The position numbers and the translations under genes were made by a program. Under the pieces are notes generated by a model that saw only the letters and a list, made by a program, of their open reading frames with translations, did not search any database and was not told where the DNA came from. A DNA stretch of 64,000 nucleotides, taken from positions 682,001 through 746,000 of the forward strand of contig CAWDNZ010000004.1 of the NCBI GenBank assembly GCA_963803845.1, written 5' to 3'. The DNA is from JABDIY01 sp963803845. Lineage in GTDB: Bacteria; Actinomycetota; Acidimicrobiia; Acidimicrobiales; SZUA-35. Position 1 is the first letter of the stretch. Every line of letters begins with the position of its first letter. Shown here piece after piece: positions 16,663-26,146 of this stretch.

Positions 16663-18081
16663 CTAGAGGATTCGGGCTCCACGATAGGTCGAAGCCTCCG
16701 GCCGTTCGGCTGCGAGAGATTGGATCGCCGCTACTGTTGCGCCAATCTGACGATCGATTTGTCCCAACAAAGTGGTGGGATCGCTGATCAATTGACCCAG
16801 CTGATCGGCATCGCCGGGAAAGCGATCATTTTCTGCCAACGTCTGCAAAAGGGTCGCCCCCGACGCCGAGCCGTCTCGCAGCCCCAAAGCGGCCGCCACT
16901 GCAGCCTCTTTGATGATCTCGTGGGCCTCTTCCCGGCCCAAACCACTGCGTACTGCATGAGCCAGAAGGGTGGGGGTGGCCACGAACGGAAGATATCGGG
17001 AGAGCTCGGCCTCAATCACATTCTCGAAAAAACCCAGGCCATTTGCGAGCGCAAACGATGTCTCGAGGAGTCCATCGATTGCGAAGAAAGCGTCCGGTAG
17101 CAGGACGCGTCGAACGACAGAACATGACACGTCGCCCTCGTTCCATTGATCACCGGTAAGCGATGCCGCCATTGTGAGGTGACCTCGGAGGATCGAATGG
17201 AACCCGTTGATCCGCTCGCATGACCGGCTGTTCATCTTGTGGGGCATCGCCGACGATCCAACTTGGCCCTCGCTGAAGCCCTCGGTCGCAAGATCATGAC
17301 CGGCCATGAGCCGGATCTGGATGGCGAGATTGGCGGGGCCCGACGCCAATTGCACCAGCGCCGCTACAACCTCGAAGTCACGTGATCGGGGTGCCACCTG
17401 GCCGACCGACGTTAGCACCTTGGGAATACCCAACTGGGCGGCAACCTTCTCTTCTAGCGCGTCCACCGCATCGGCACTGCCCAGGAGGTCGAGCTGATCT
17501 TGTTGAGAGCCCACCGGACCCTTAATGCCGCGCACCGCGAACCGGGATCGGACGCCGTCCAGACTGGCGAGCGCCCAAAGCAATTCCTCGGCGTACTGGG
17601 CGATCCGTTTCCCCACCGTCGTGGGCTGGGCAGGGACGTTGTGGGTACGCCCAACGATCGTCAGCGAGGCATGTTCGGTGGCCAATTCGGCCCAGCGGGC
17701 CAGCAGGGCCGTGGTTTTGTTGCTGATGAGCTCGAGGGCCTGGAACGTGAGCATGGCCTCCACGTTCTCTGTGAGGTCCCGGGAGGTCATTCCTTTGTGG
17801 GCGTGTTCTACGCCGGCCAGCGCTGAGAACTCTTCAATTCGAGCCTTGACGTCGTGGCGGTTTACCCGCTCCCGGGCGGCGATGCTCTCCAGGTCAACAA
17901 CTTTCACCACCGCTTCGTACGCCGCAATGTCGGCCTCAGGGATATCGAGCCCCAGCTCAGACTGGGCCTTCATCACTGCTATCCAGAGATGCCGCTCGGC
18001 GATGATGCGCTTCACGGGATCGAAAATGGAGCGCATCTGCTCGCTCGCATAACGCTCGGCTAGGACATTTGGCACGGTCAT
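16663..18081 (-). CDS. purB: Adenylosuccinate lyase
   Basis: 472 residues, fumarase/aspartase superfamily. The signature GSSAMPHKMNSRSCERI is intact, with the general acid/base region GMTSRDLTENVEA upstream. It cleaves SAICAR and adenylosuccinate in purine synthesis. ATG at 18081 has AAGGA about nine bases upstream. purA lies 1 kb away on the same strand, so both late AMP-branch enzymes are close but separated by an opposing gene. Confidence 0.96.
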   Translation of the reverse strand: MTVPNVLAERYASEQMRSIFDPVKRIIAERHLWIAVMKAQSELGLDIPEADIAAYEAVVKVVDLESIAARERVNRHDVKARIEEFSALAGVEHAHKGMTSRDLTENVEAMLTFQALELISNKTTALLARWAELATEHASLTIVGRTHNVPAQPTTVGKRIAQYAEELLWALASLDGVRSRFAVRGIKGPVGSQQDQLDLLGSADAVDALEEKVAAQLGIPKVLTSVGQVAPRSRDFEVVAALVQLASGPANLAIQIRLMAGHDLATEGFSEGQVGSSAMPHKMNSRSCERINGFHSILRGHLTMAASLTGDQWNEGDVSCSVVRRVLLPDAFFAIDGLLETSFALANGLGFFENVIEAELSRYLPFVATPTLLAHAVRSGLGREEAHEIIKEAAVAAALGLRDGSASGATLLQTLAENDRFPGDADQLGQLISDPTTLLGQIDRQIGATVAAIQSLAAERPEASTYRGARIL

Positions 18082-18170
18082 CTCTCAAATCCTTCCAACC
18101 CGCTTAAGGAGTCACCATTTGATGACGATTCAAGCGGTGCAAGTCTGCCCGATCTGAAAGCTCTCGATAC

Positions 18171-19136
18171 ATGAATAGCCGCTGTCAAAACGATCCCATG
18201 GACTACGCAGTGGAAATCTGCGACTCCTGCGGCGAGGCGTTCTGCGAGAAGTGCTTGGTGCACCCACGCGGTCCGAAGGGTCCACCGTTCTGCACGAACT
18301 GTGCCATGGCACTCAGCGGCGTCCGAAATCGCCGGCCGGTGAAGCCGATAGCGCGTGGTGAAATCAAGCGCCGCCGCAAGGCGCTCAAGGCTGAACAAAC
18401 CGAGCAAGACTCCGTCCAGGCAACCACCATGCCCGGCACGGACCTGATCAACGGGCCCGAGCTAGAGCGCCAGGCCGAAGCAGATCAAACGAAAGAAACG
18501 GGCATCATGAGCCGCTTCCGGCGGCGCAAGACTGACCGCCTTGCCGATGCGCCAAGCGACCCGAGTGAACTCTTTGCCGACCATGAAGCCGTCTTCGAGA
18601 CAACCGTGGCCGGTGGACGACGGGCCACCGATCCCGAACTAGAAGACAACGAGCCACCGGTTTTGCCCGACACCCCGGAGGAGTTCGAACCGTCCGGTCA
18701 CCCTGACCATTCTTCGGCAACCGCACTGTTGAACCAATTACGCGATGCGGAGAGCGAAGTTGACGACGACGTCTGGCTGCCGGCCGCTGACCATGGCGCC
18801 ACCGCCTGGAGCCTGCCGGAGATGTCGCAGCAGTCACCGCTGGGCGCGAGCGGACCATGGGGAGCCGTAGCCTCAGCTCCCGTTGCACCGAACACCGATG
18901 CCGTCGAAGAACCTGAGTCGCCGGCACCAGTCCCGCTCGCTGAAGGTGATGCACCGATGTTCGTGACCGAAGCTGAGCTGAAATCGCAGGGCCCCAAAGA
19001 CATCGATACCTCAGGAAACTGGGTTCCGCCGATTCTTCGAGGGATGGCGCCTTCAGCAGGAACCAATGGCGGCGAATTGACCAGGCGTCGCCGTCGAGCC
19101 GACCCCGCGGAACAGCCTCCGGAACCCGAGGCCTAG
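18171..19136 (+). CDS. Protein with N-terminal B-box-like zinc finger, unknown function
   Basis: 321 residues. The first 50 residues hold a Cys-rich module (CQNDP..., CDSCGEAFCEKC, HPRG, FCTNC) resembling B-box/zinc-ribbon domains that bind one or two zinc ions. After a basic linker (IKRRRKALKAEQ) the remaining 230 residues are acidic, Pro/Glu/Asp-rich and likely disordered, ending in a short basic TRRRRRAD. No enzyme motif is seen. It sits between purB and purA, convergent with purA (4-base overlap of the ends). A protein-interaction or regulatory role is only a guess. Confidence 0.65.
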   Translation: MNSRCQNDPMDYAVEICDSCGEAFCEKCLVHPRGPKGPPFCTNCAMALSGVRNRRPVKPIARGEIKRRRKALKAEQTEQDSVQATTMPGTDLINGPELERQAEADQTKETGIMSRFRRRKTDRLADAPSDPSELFADHEAVFETTVAGGRRATDPELEDNEPPVLPDTPEEFEPSGHPDHSSATALLNQLRDAESEVDDDVWLPAADHGATAWSLPEMSQQSPLGASGPWGAVASAPVAPNTDAVEEPESPAPVPLAEGDAPMFVTEAELKSQGPKDIDTSGNWVPPILRGMAPSAGTNGGELTRRRRRADPAEQPPEPEA

Positions 19137-20410
19137 GAGAAGTTCAAGTACTGTTTGCGGCCAGGCCCGGTGGACACCAGTGAGATCCCTACCCCCGCAT
19201 GGACGGCCAGCTCGTCCAAGAACGACTTGGCGTTTGGAGGAAGGTCCTCGACCGACCGCACCTCCGTGAGATCCTTCTTCCAGCCTGGCATCTCGATGTA
19301 GATCGGTTCGGCCCGATGGATGAGCGACTGGTGATACGGCAGCTTCCGTATCTCCTCGCCATCGATCTTGTAGCCGGTGCAGATCTTGACGGTGTCGAGC
19401 TGATCCAGCACATCGAGTTTTGTGATCGCCAAGTCTGTGAGGCTGTTGAGGCGAACCGCATGGCGTAACATCACCGCATCCACCCAACCGGGACGACGCC
19501 TACGACCGGTATTGGTTCCATACTCCCGACCGACGTCTACCAGATAATCGCCGATGTCGTCGAAAAGTTCAGTGGGGAACGGGCCAGACCCGACGCGTGT
19601 GACGTAGGCCTTGGCGATCCCGATCACTCGGTCTATGTGTTTTGGCCCCACCCCGGCGCCCGTGCACGCACCACCGGCGGTGGGATTGGAGGAAGTGACA
19701 AAAGGGTACGTTCCATGGTCGAGGTCCAGGAACGTGGCCTGAGCTCCCTCGAAAAGAACGTTTTCACCATTCTCCAGAGCGGTGTGGATCAAATCTACGC
19801 TGTCGGCGATCAGGGGTTCGATGCCGGGGAGGCATTCGGCGAGCACCTTGTCGGCGAGTTGATCAGGGTCGACTGGCAGGCGGTTGAAAACGCGCGTGAG
19901 GATCGTGTTGGCGTGTCCCAAGGCCGTGTGCAGCTTCGCCCGAAAAATCTTCTCGTCCAGCATGTCTTGCACCCGGATCCCGAGCCGCATCGATTTGTCG
20001 GCGTACGCCGGACCGATGCCGCGTTTGGTAGTGCCCAACTTGGCATCGCCCAAGTGCCGCTCGTGGAGAGCATCCAACTGTTGGTGATAGGGCATGATCA
20101 GATGGGCGTTGCCAGACACTTTCATCCGACTCACATCCACACCGCGCTCTTCGAGCATGGCCAACTCGGCCAGGAGAACGAACGGATCGACCACAACACC
20201 ATTGGCGATGACGGGGGTGGTGTGCGGATAGAGGACGCCGCTGGGAACCAGCTGCAAAGCGAAGCTTTCGCCGTTGACCACCAGGGTATGACCGGCGTTG
20301 TGTCCGCCCTGGAATCGAACGACCATCGAAGCGTCAGCGGCCAGGAGGTCGGTGAACTTTCCCTTGCCCTCGTCGCCCCATTGAGTCCCTAACACTATTG
20401 TCGCTGGCAC
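19133..20410 (-). CDS. purA: Adenylosuccinate synthetase
   Basis: 425 residues. N-terminal GTQWGDEGKGKFTDLLA holds the IMP/GTP site (Asp13, Lys, His in GGHNAGHT), followed by GIGPAYADKSMRLG and VGSGPFPTEL. It makes adenylosuccinate from IMP, aspartate and GTP. GTG start at 20410 with TAGCCT eight bases upstream, likely leaderless. Divergent from the aldolase-family gene. Confidence 0.97.
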   Translation of the reverse strand: MPATIVLGTQWGDEGKGKFTDLLAADASMVVRFQGGHNAGHTLVVNGESFALQLVPSGVLYPHTTPVIANGVVVDPFVLLAELAMLEERGVDVSRMKVSGNAHLIMPYHQQLDALHERHLGDAKLGTTKRGIGPAYADKSMRLGIRVQDMLDEKIFRAKLHTALGHANTILTRVFNRLPVDPDQLADKVLAECLPGIEPLIADSVDLIHTALENGENVLFEGAQATFLDLDHGTYPFVTSSNPTAGGACTGAGVGPKHIDRVIGIAKAYVTRVGSGPFPTELFDDIGDYLVDVGREYGTNTGRRRRPGWVDAVMLRHAVRLNSLTDLAITKLDVLDQLDTVKICTGYKIDGEEIRKLPYHQSLIHRAEPIYIEMPGWKKDLTEVRSVEDLPPNAKSFLDELAVHAGVGISLVSTGPGRKQYLNFS

Positions 20411-20453
20411 GCTGCAAAAGGCTACCGGCGAAACTTTGTTCTACTCTGCGGGT

Positions 20454-21293
20454 ATGACCACGACTGAGCAGTCGAGCGATCCCGTCGAAATCGCCTTCGC
20501 CAACTCCGTGTTCCAGAAGGCCGCCATTCAAATCGACCTTCCGCCGTCGTTCGACAATGTGGAAGACGACCGCCTCTACCGGAAACAGCGGCTCGCCGGA
20601 GCCCTCCGAGTGATCGGCAAACTGGGATTCGCCGAGGGCGCGGCAGGACACATCACCGTGCGCGACCCTGAGTTCACTGACCATTTCTGGGTCAATCCGT
20701 TCGGTCGGAGCTTCAAGCAGACAACGGTCGACGATCTCATCCTGGTGAACCCTGAAGGTGACGTTGTGAGCGGCACTCGGCCAGTGAATGCCGCTGCCTA
20801 TGCGATCCACCACGCCATCCATGAAGCTCGGCCGGACGTGATGTGTGCGGTGCACACGCACACGATCTACGGCAAGGCATTTTCGGCCACCAACCTCGAT
20901 CTTAAGATGCTCAGCCAAGATGCTTGCATGTTCTTCAACGACTGGGTGCGCCATCGCGACGGTGGCGGAGCCATCGTGGTCGGACCGGAGGAGGCCAGCG
21001 GCATGGCTGCCGCATTGGGAGAGAAGAAGGCCCTCATCCACCAGAATCATGGCATCATCACCGTTGGCGACACCGTGGAGGCCGCCGCATGGTGGTTCAT
21101 GGCACTCGAGCGGGCCTGTCAGGTGCAGATGATCGTCGAGGCAACGGGCCAACTGACCGAAGTGCCCGGCGAGTACGCCCAGTTCACCTTCGATCAATCC
21201 GGATTCCAGTTGGCGGGCTGGTTCCAGTTTCAGCCCCACTGGCAGGATCTCATCGCCGAGGACGGCTCGGATTGGATGCAGCCAGCCGGCTAG
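20454..21293 (+). CDS. Class II aldolase/adducin family protein
   Basis: 279 residues. Metal-binding histidines appear in VHTHTIYGKAF and in the later LIHQNHGIITVG; GAAGHITVRDP is the conserved N-terminal block. The fold is shared by L-fuculose-phosphate aldolase-type enzymes, but longer members like this have unknown substrates. The ATG at 20454 has TACTCT at 20442-20447, six bases upstream, and is preferred to the in-frame codon at 20436. Confidence 0.85.
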   Translation: MTTTEQSSDPVEIAFANSVFQKAAIQIDLPPSFDNVEDDRLYRKQRLAGALRVIGKLGFAEGAAGHITVRDPEFTDHFWVNPFGRSFKQTTVDDLILVNPEGDVVSGTRPVNAAAYAIHHAIHEARPDVMCAVHTHTIYGKAFSATNLDLKMLSQDACMFFNDWVRHRDGGGAIVVGPEEASGMAAALGEKKALIHQNHGIITVGDTVEAAAWWFMALERACQVQMIVEATGQLTEVPGEYAQFTFDQSGFQLAGWFQFQPHWQDLIAEDGSDWMQPAG

Positions 21294-21312
21294 TTGGGCT
21301 CCCTACGCCAGG

Positions 21313-23823
21313 TCACGAAACGACGATCTCGTCGTCCTTGACATCGACAGTAACGGTACCCCCCTCAAGCACAGACCCTTCCAGTAGGAGCACGGCGATG
21401 CGATCGCCAACTTCTTTCTGAATCACACGCTTCAGGGGTCGGGCGCCGAAGGCCGGGTCGTAGCCGATCTCGGCAAGCTTGGCTTTGGCGCTGTCGGTAA
21501 CGAGCAGTGCGATGCGTCGCTCGGTGAGCCGCTCGGCGAGGTGCCGCAGTTGGATGTCCACGATGCTGGCAAGATCCGCTCGGGAAAGCTCGGTGAATCG
21601 AACGATGTCATCAACCCGGTTGATGAACTCCGGTCGGAAGAAATCCTTGGGTTCACCGGGCAGGTTGGAGGTCATGATCAGCACCACGTTGGTGAAATCG
21701 ACCGTTCGACCCTGACCATCGGTGAGGCGCCCGTCATCCATCAGTTGCAGCAGCACGTTGAAGACATCGGGATGGGCCTTTTCAAGCTCGTCGAGCAAGA
21801 CCACGGCGTAAGGTCGCCGCCGAACCGCTTCGGTGAGCTGGCCACCCTGGTCATAACCCACGTAGCCGGGCGGGGCACCGATGAGTCGACTCACGGCGTG
21901 CTTTTCCATGTATTCGCTCATGTCGATACGGGTCATCGCCCGTTCGTCGTCGAAGAGGAACTGGGCCAGCGACCGAGCCAGCTCGGTCTTGCCGACGCCG
22001 GTTGGCCCGAGGAACAGAAAGGTGCCAATTGGGCGGTTGGGGTCCGAGAGTCCGGCCCTGCTGCGCCTGATCGCGGAGCTGACCGCGGCAACCGCTTCGT
22101 CTTGACCGATCACCCGGTGATGCAGTTCCTCCTCAAGGCGGAGGAGCTTCCGGGATTCGCTCTCCACCAGTCGGCTTACCGGAACCCCGGTGGACCGACT
22201 CACGACGGCGGCGATGTCCGATTCGTCCACTTCCTCCTTGAGCATCGTGTGGTCGGCTTGCAGAACCTCGAGAGCCGCGGTTGCCTCGGCAACACTGCGT
22301 TCCACGGATGGAATCCGGCCATAACGAAGCTCGGCGGCTTTTTCGAGGTCAGCCTCGCGTTCGACCTCGCGATTGAGCCCCTCCAACTCCTCTTTCAGGC
22401 GTTGGATCGTGCCGATCGCCTCCTTTTCATTTTGCCAATGGGCCCGCATGCCCGCGGACTCCTCTTGAAGGTCGGCCAGCTCGGCCTGGAGTTCCTCCAA
22501 ACGGGCAACCGAGGAGTCGTCGGTTTCTTTCTGCAGCGCCACCTGCTCCATCTCCAGTTGACGGATGCGCCGCTCCACTACATCGATCTCGGTCGGCAAG
22601 GAGTCGATCTCGATCCGGAGACGGGAGGCAGCCTCGTCCATCAAGTCAATGGCCTTGTCCGGCAGGAAACGGCCGGTGATGTATCGATCCGAGAGCACCG
22701 CGGCGGCAACGATGGCGGAGTCTTGGATGCGGACGCCGTGATGAATTTCGTAGCGCTCCTTGAGACCCCGGAGGATCGCAATTGTGGCTTCCACGCTGGG
22801 TTCACCGATGAAGACCTGTTGAAAACGCCGCTCCAACGCCGGGTCCTTTTCCACGTATTTGCGATACTCGTCGAGGGTGGTCGCGCCGATCATTCTCAGC
22901 TCACCACGGGCCAGCATCGGTTTGAGCATGTTGGAGGCGTCCATCGCAGACTCACCGCCCGCTCCGGCACCCACCACGGTGTGCATCTCGTCGATGAAAG
23001 TGATCACCTCTCCGGCGGCATCGGTGATCTCCTTCAGAACCGCCTTGAGGCGTTCTTCGAAATCGCCCCGAAACTTGGCGCCGGCAAGCATTGACGACAT
23101 GTCGAGCGAAATGACCCGCCGGTCCTTGAGGCTTTCAGGAACGTCACCCTCCGCTATTCGCTGAGCAAGGCCTTCGGCGATCGCCGTCTTGCCAACGCCC
23201 GCTTCGCCAATGAGAACGGGGTTGTTCTTCCGGCGCCGGCTGAGTACCTGGATCACCCGACGGATCTCCTCATCGCGCCCGATCACAGGGTCGAGTTTTC
23301 CGGCGCGAGCATCTTTGGTGAGATCCCGTCCGTATTTCTCAAGCGCCTGGTACTTGTCCTCGGGGTTTTGGCTGGTCACCCGATGCGAACCCCGCACCTC
23401 TTGAAGGGCGGCCAGAAGATCGGCGCGCCGCAAGTCCAGGCGTGCAGCCGTTTTTCCGCCGGGATCGGGGTTGGCCAACGCCAGCAAGAGGTGTTCGGTC
23501 GAGAGATAATCATCGTTCAGTTCTGTGCGCACTGAGTTGGCGTCGTCCATGACGCGGTTGAACTGCTTTGAGAAGCGGGCGTCGCTGCCAAAGGCCTTGG
23601 GGAGATCGGCCAGCGAAGCCTCCAACTCTGACTTGAGAGCAGCCGGTTGTTTCCCCAGCTTCGACAGCAGCGGAAGAACAACCCCCTCGGCTTGGCCAAG
23701 CAGTGCGAGAAGAAGATGGTCGGGGATTACCTCGGGATGAGAATCGGTGCGGGCCCGATCGATGGCGGCGGCAATCGCTTCTTGGGTCTTGACGGTCCAT
23801 TTGTTTGGGTCGAGTGTGGCCAT
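21313..23823 (-). CDS. clpB: ClpB disaggregase
   Basis: 836 residues from ATG at 23823 (GGAGAA ribosome site; an in-frame codon at 23853 has none). Order: N-domain (1-150), AAA1 with GEAGVGKTA and VITFIDEMHTV, a coiled-coil middle domain (about 400-520), then AAA2 with GPTGVGKTELA and VVLLDELEKAH. The loop between SNL and FRPEFINR in AAA2 is shorter than in E. coli ClpB. With DnaK-DnaJ-GrpE it rescues aggregated proteins. It follows hspR after a 110-base gap with a possible promoter (TTGCTG-17-TATGTA). Confidence 0.96.
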   Translation of the reverse strand: MATLDPNKWTVKTQEAIAAAIDRARTDSHPEVIPDHLLLALLGQAEGVVLPLLSKLGKQPAALKSELEASLADLPKAFGSDARFSKQFNRVMDDANSVRTELNDDYLSTEHLLLALANPDPGGKTAARLDLRRADLLAALQEVRGSHRVTSQNPEDKYQALEKYGRDLTKDARAGKLDPVIGRDEEIRRVIQVLSRRRKNNPVLIGEAGVGKTAIAEGLAQRIAEGDVPESLKDRRVISLDMSSMLAGAKFRGDFEERLKAVLKEITDAAGEVITFIDEMHTVVGAGAGGESAMDASNMLKPMLARGELRMIGATTLDEYRKYVEKDPALERRFQQVFIGEPSVEATIAILRGLKERYEIHHGVRIQDSAIVAAAVLSDRYITGRFLPDKAIDLMDEAASRLRIEIDSLPTEIDVVERRIRQLEMEQVALQKETDDSSVARLEELQAELADLQEESAGMRAHWQNEKEAIGTIQRLKEELEGLNREVEREADLEKAAELRYGRIPSVERSVAEATAALEVLQADHTMLKEEVDESDIAAVVSRSTGVPVSRLVESESRKLLRLEEELHHRVIGQDEAVAAVSSAIRRSRAGLSDPNRPIGTFLFLGPTGVGKTELARSLAQFLFDDERAMTRIDMSEYMEKHAVSRLIGAPPGYVGYDQGGQLTEAVRRRPYAVVLLDELEKAHPDVFNVLLQLMDDGRLTDGQGRTVDFTNVVLIMTSNLPGEPKDFFRPEFINRVDDIVRFTELSRADLASIVDIQLRHLAERLTERRIALLVTDSAKAKLAEIGYDPAFGARPLKRVIQKEVGDRIAVLLLEGSVLEGGTVTVDVKDDEIVVS

Positions 23824-23933
23824 GGGAGTTCTCCTTTTCGGAACAAAATGCAATGACGTATCAAATGCAGCTACATAGGATCACTACGATTTCTCAGCAA
23901 TGACCCCGAATACGGTGGTTGACGTTGAGCTGG

Positions 23934-24332
23934 TTAGAAATAGCGGTGGCGGGAATAGAGCGATAGAGCTTGGTTGAGCGGGACGAGATCTCGCCGGTGC
24001 TGGCGGTGCGCTTCTGCCACCGCATTGACCAGTTCGGCCTCTAGCTGCTCGATCTGGAAGTCGCGAGCGCGGACGGTTGCCGTGAGCTTCTCGATTTCGC
24101 GTTCGAGGGCAAGAACGGTCTGTACGCCGGCCAGATTCAATCCGGCCTCGGTGAGTTGAGCGATCCGGCTCAGCCGGTCCAGATCGGCATCCGAATAGCG
24201 CCGCGATCCCCCACGCGTTCGAGCCGGTTCCACCAGCCCTTTTCTCTCATAGATCCGGAGTGTTTGAGGGTGAACTCCGGCCAGCTCGGCGGCAACACTG
24301 ATTACATAGACCGCTTGGGTGTATTCGTTCAT
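23934..24332 (-). CDS. hspR: HspR, MerR-family heat-shock repressor
   Basis: 132 residues. The N-terminal winged-helix motif is VYVISVAAELAGVHPQTLRI followed by YERKGLVEPART and a C-terminal coiled coil. HspR binds HAIR operators and represses the dnaK operon and clpB with DnaK as co-repressor. It is the last gene of dnaK-grpE-dnaJ-hspR, 15 bases after dnaJ. A matching operator is seen at 28044-28064. Confidence 0.92.
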   Translation of the reverse strand: MNEYTQAVYVISVAAELAGVHPQTLRIYERKGLVEPARTRGGSRRYSDADLDRLSRIAQLTEAGLNLAGVQTVLALEREIEKLTATVRARDFQIEQLEAELVNAVAEAHRQHRRDLVPLNQALSLYSRHRYF

Positions 24333-24347
24333 TTCGTTTCGCCTCCT

Positions 24348-25493
24348 TTACTGGGCGTTCTTGAAAAGGTGGTCTCGGACGTTGGGATCGGATAGCCCTG
24401 CCAACGCTTTCTTCTGTTCTGCGGTGAGGTGGGTGGGAATGGACAGCTCCACCGTGACCAAGAGGTTCCCGACGGCGTTCTTGGCTTTGACGCCGGCTCC
24501 CTTGATGCGAAACGTGCGGCCGGTGGGCGTGCCGGGCGGTATTCGGAGCGTTTTGACCTCGCCGGTCAAGGTAGGCACTTTGATGTCGGCGCCCTCAGCG
24601 GCCTCCACCACGGTGATCGGGACAGTGATGGTGAGATCGTTGCCGCGGCGACCGAAGATCTCGTGCTTCCCCACCCGCAACTCCACCACCAGATCACCGT
24701 TAGGACCGCGGTTGACGCCGGGGGCTCCGCGGCCTGCGAGGCGGATCTTCTGCCCGTTCTTCACCCCCGCCGGAATTCGGACCTTCACTTGGCGAGGTTT
24801 GCGAACCAATCCCGATCCTGAGCACGTTGGGCAGGGGTTGGTGATCACTTTGCCCCTTCCTCCGCACTGGTCACAGGGTTGGGAGAAGGAGAACATCCCC
24901 TGGTTGTCATCGAGAACACCGCGCCCGCCGCATTTACGACATGCTTCCGGTTGTGAGCCCGGCGCGGCCCCTGATCCGAAACAGGTAGTACAGGCGCTAT
25001 CAGAGCTGAGATGGACCGAAGTGGTGACACCAGTGACCGCATCGGCAAAGCTGAGATTGAGCGTTGCCGCAAGGTCGGCTCCCCGCCTCGGCCCACCCTG
25101 ACGGTGCTGAGAGGAGGTGGTTGCTCCGCCGGCACCACCACCAAAGATCCCGCCCAGCAAGTCCGACAGGTCCCCAACGTCGAAGGACCGAGCACCGCCA
25201 CGATTGCCTCCACCGCCGGGGGGAAAACCGCCACCGCCGAACCCGCCGCCGATCGGACCGAGCCGTCGGACCTCGTCGTATTCCTTCCGTTTCTCGGGAT
25301 CGCCCACCACGTCGTATGCGGCCGAGATCTCCTTGAACTTCTTCTCCGAGGCGTCGTCACCGGCGTTGCGATCGGGGTGATACTTGGCGGCGAGAGAACG
25401 ATAGGACTTCTTGATTTCTTTTTCCGACGCGTCGGACTTCACGTGCAGGACCTTGTAGAAGTCCTTCTCGAACCAGTCGCTATTCGGTGCCAT
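24348..25493 (-). CDS. dnaJ: DnaJ co-chaperone
   Basis: 381 residues. J-domain with YHPDRNAG, a Gly/Phe-rich stretch (GGGFGGGGFPPGGGGNRGG), four zinc motifs (CTTCFGSG, CRKCGGRG, CDQCGGRG, CPTCSGSG) and the C-terminal substrate domain. It stimulates DnaK ATPase. Third gene of the operon, 41 bases after grpE. Confidence 0.96.
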   Translation of the reverse strand: MAPNSDWFEKDFYKVLHVKSDASEKEIKKSYRSLAAKYHPDRNAGDDASEKKFKEISAAYDVVGDPEKRKEYDEVRRLGPIGGGFGGGGFPPGGGGNRGGARSFDVGDLSDLLGGIFGGGAGGATTSSQHRQGGPRRGADLAATLNLSFADAVTGVTTSVHLSSDSACTTCFGSGAAPGSQPEACRKCGGRGVLDDNQGMFSFSQPCDQCGGRGKVITNPCPTCSGSGLVRKPRQVKVRIPAGVKNGQKIRLAGRGAPGVNRGPNGDLVVELRVGKHEIFGRRGNDLTITVPITVVEAAEGADIKVPTLTGEVKTLRIPPGTPTGRTFRIKGAGVKAKNAVGNLLVTVELSIPTHLTAEQKKALAGLSDPNVRDHLFKNAQ

Positions 25494-25534
25494 CGTTCCC
25501 TCCTTCCATCGTCTTCATTGTTGGGTTCAGTGCG

Positions 25535-26146
25535 TCAGCCTTTGACCCGCACCATCGCTGGGCGTACCACTCGGCCCTTCCACAGGTAGCCGGGCCGCAG
25601 TACTTCGGCCACCGTGGGGCCTTCCACCTCATCGGAATCCTCGTGCATCACTGCCTCGTGTTCCTCAGGGTCGAATGGCTGCCCCGCCGGGTCGGAACGC
25701 TCCAAGCCGTGCCGCTCGAGAGCTGCCAGCAACTGATTGCGGACAGGAACGACCTGTTCGCCACCGTTTGCTACGGCCCCATCACAAGCATCGAGAACGG
25801 GCAGAAGCTCGTTGACGATCCGGTCGTTCGCCCGTTCCCGCTCATCGGCGGCGCGTTTGGCAATGGCCTTCTTGTAGTTCTCAAACTCGGCCTGGACTCG
25901 ACGCAGCGCATCGAGATATTGGTCCCGTTCGCCGGACACAGACTCCAGCGAGATCACAAGGTCCTCGACAGAGAGTTCGGTTGTCGTTTCCTGCGCGGGT
26001 GGCGTGTCATCCAGGCTCGAGAGATCATCGGGAACCAAGTCTGGGGATGAACTCTCGGCGTCCAGATGTTCGGTAGCGTCCTCGGGCTCGGGGACACCCG
26101 AGTCGGACTCCGGTGTCTCCATCCCATCGTTCGGGACATCCGTCAC
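25535..26146 (-). CDS. grpE: GrpE nucleotide exchange factor
   Basis: 203 residues: an acidic, disordered N-terminus (about 70 residues), a long helix (SLESVSGERDQYLDALRRVQ), and the beta domain with VAEVLRPGYLWKGRVVRPAMV. It exchanges ADP on DnaK. The start overlaps the dnaK stop (ATGA). Confidence 0.95.
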   Translation of the reverse strand: MTDVPNDGMETPESDSGVPEPEDATEHLDAESSSPDLVPDDLSSLDDTPPAQETTTELSVEDLVISLESVSGERDQYLDALRRVQAEFENYKKAIAKRAADERERANDRIVNELLPVLDACDGAVANGGEQVVPVRNQLLAALERHGLERSDPAGQPFDPEEHEAVMHEDSDEVEGPTVAEVLRPGYLWKGRVVRPAMVRVKG

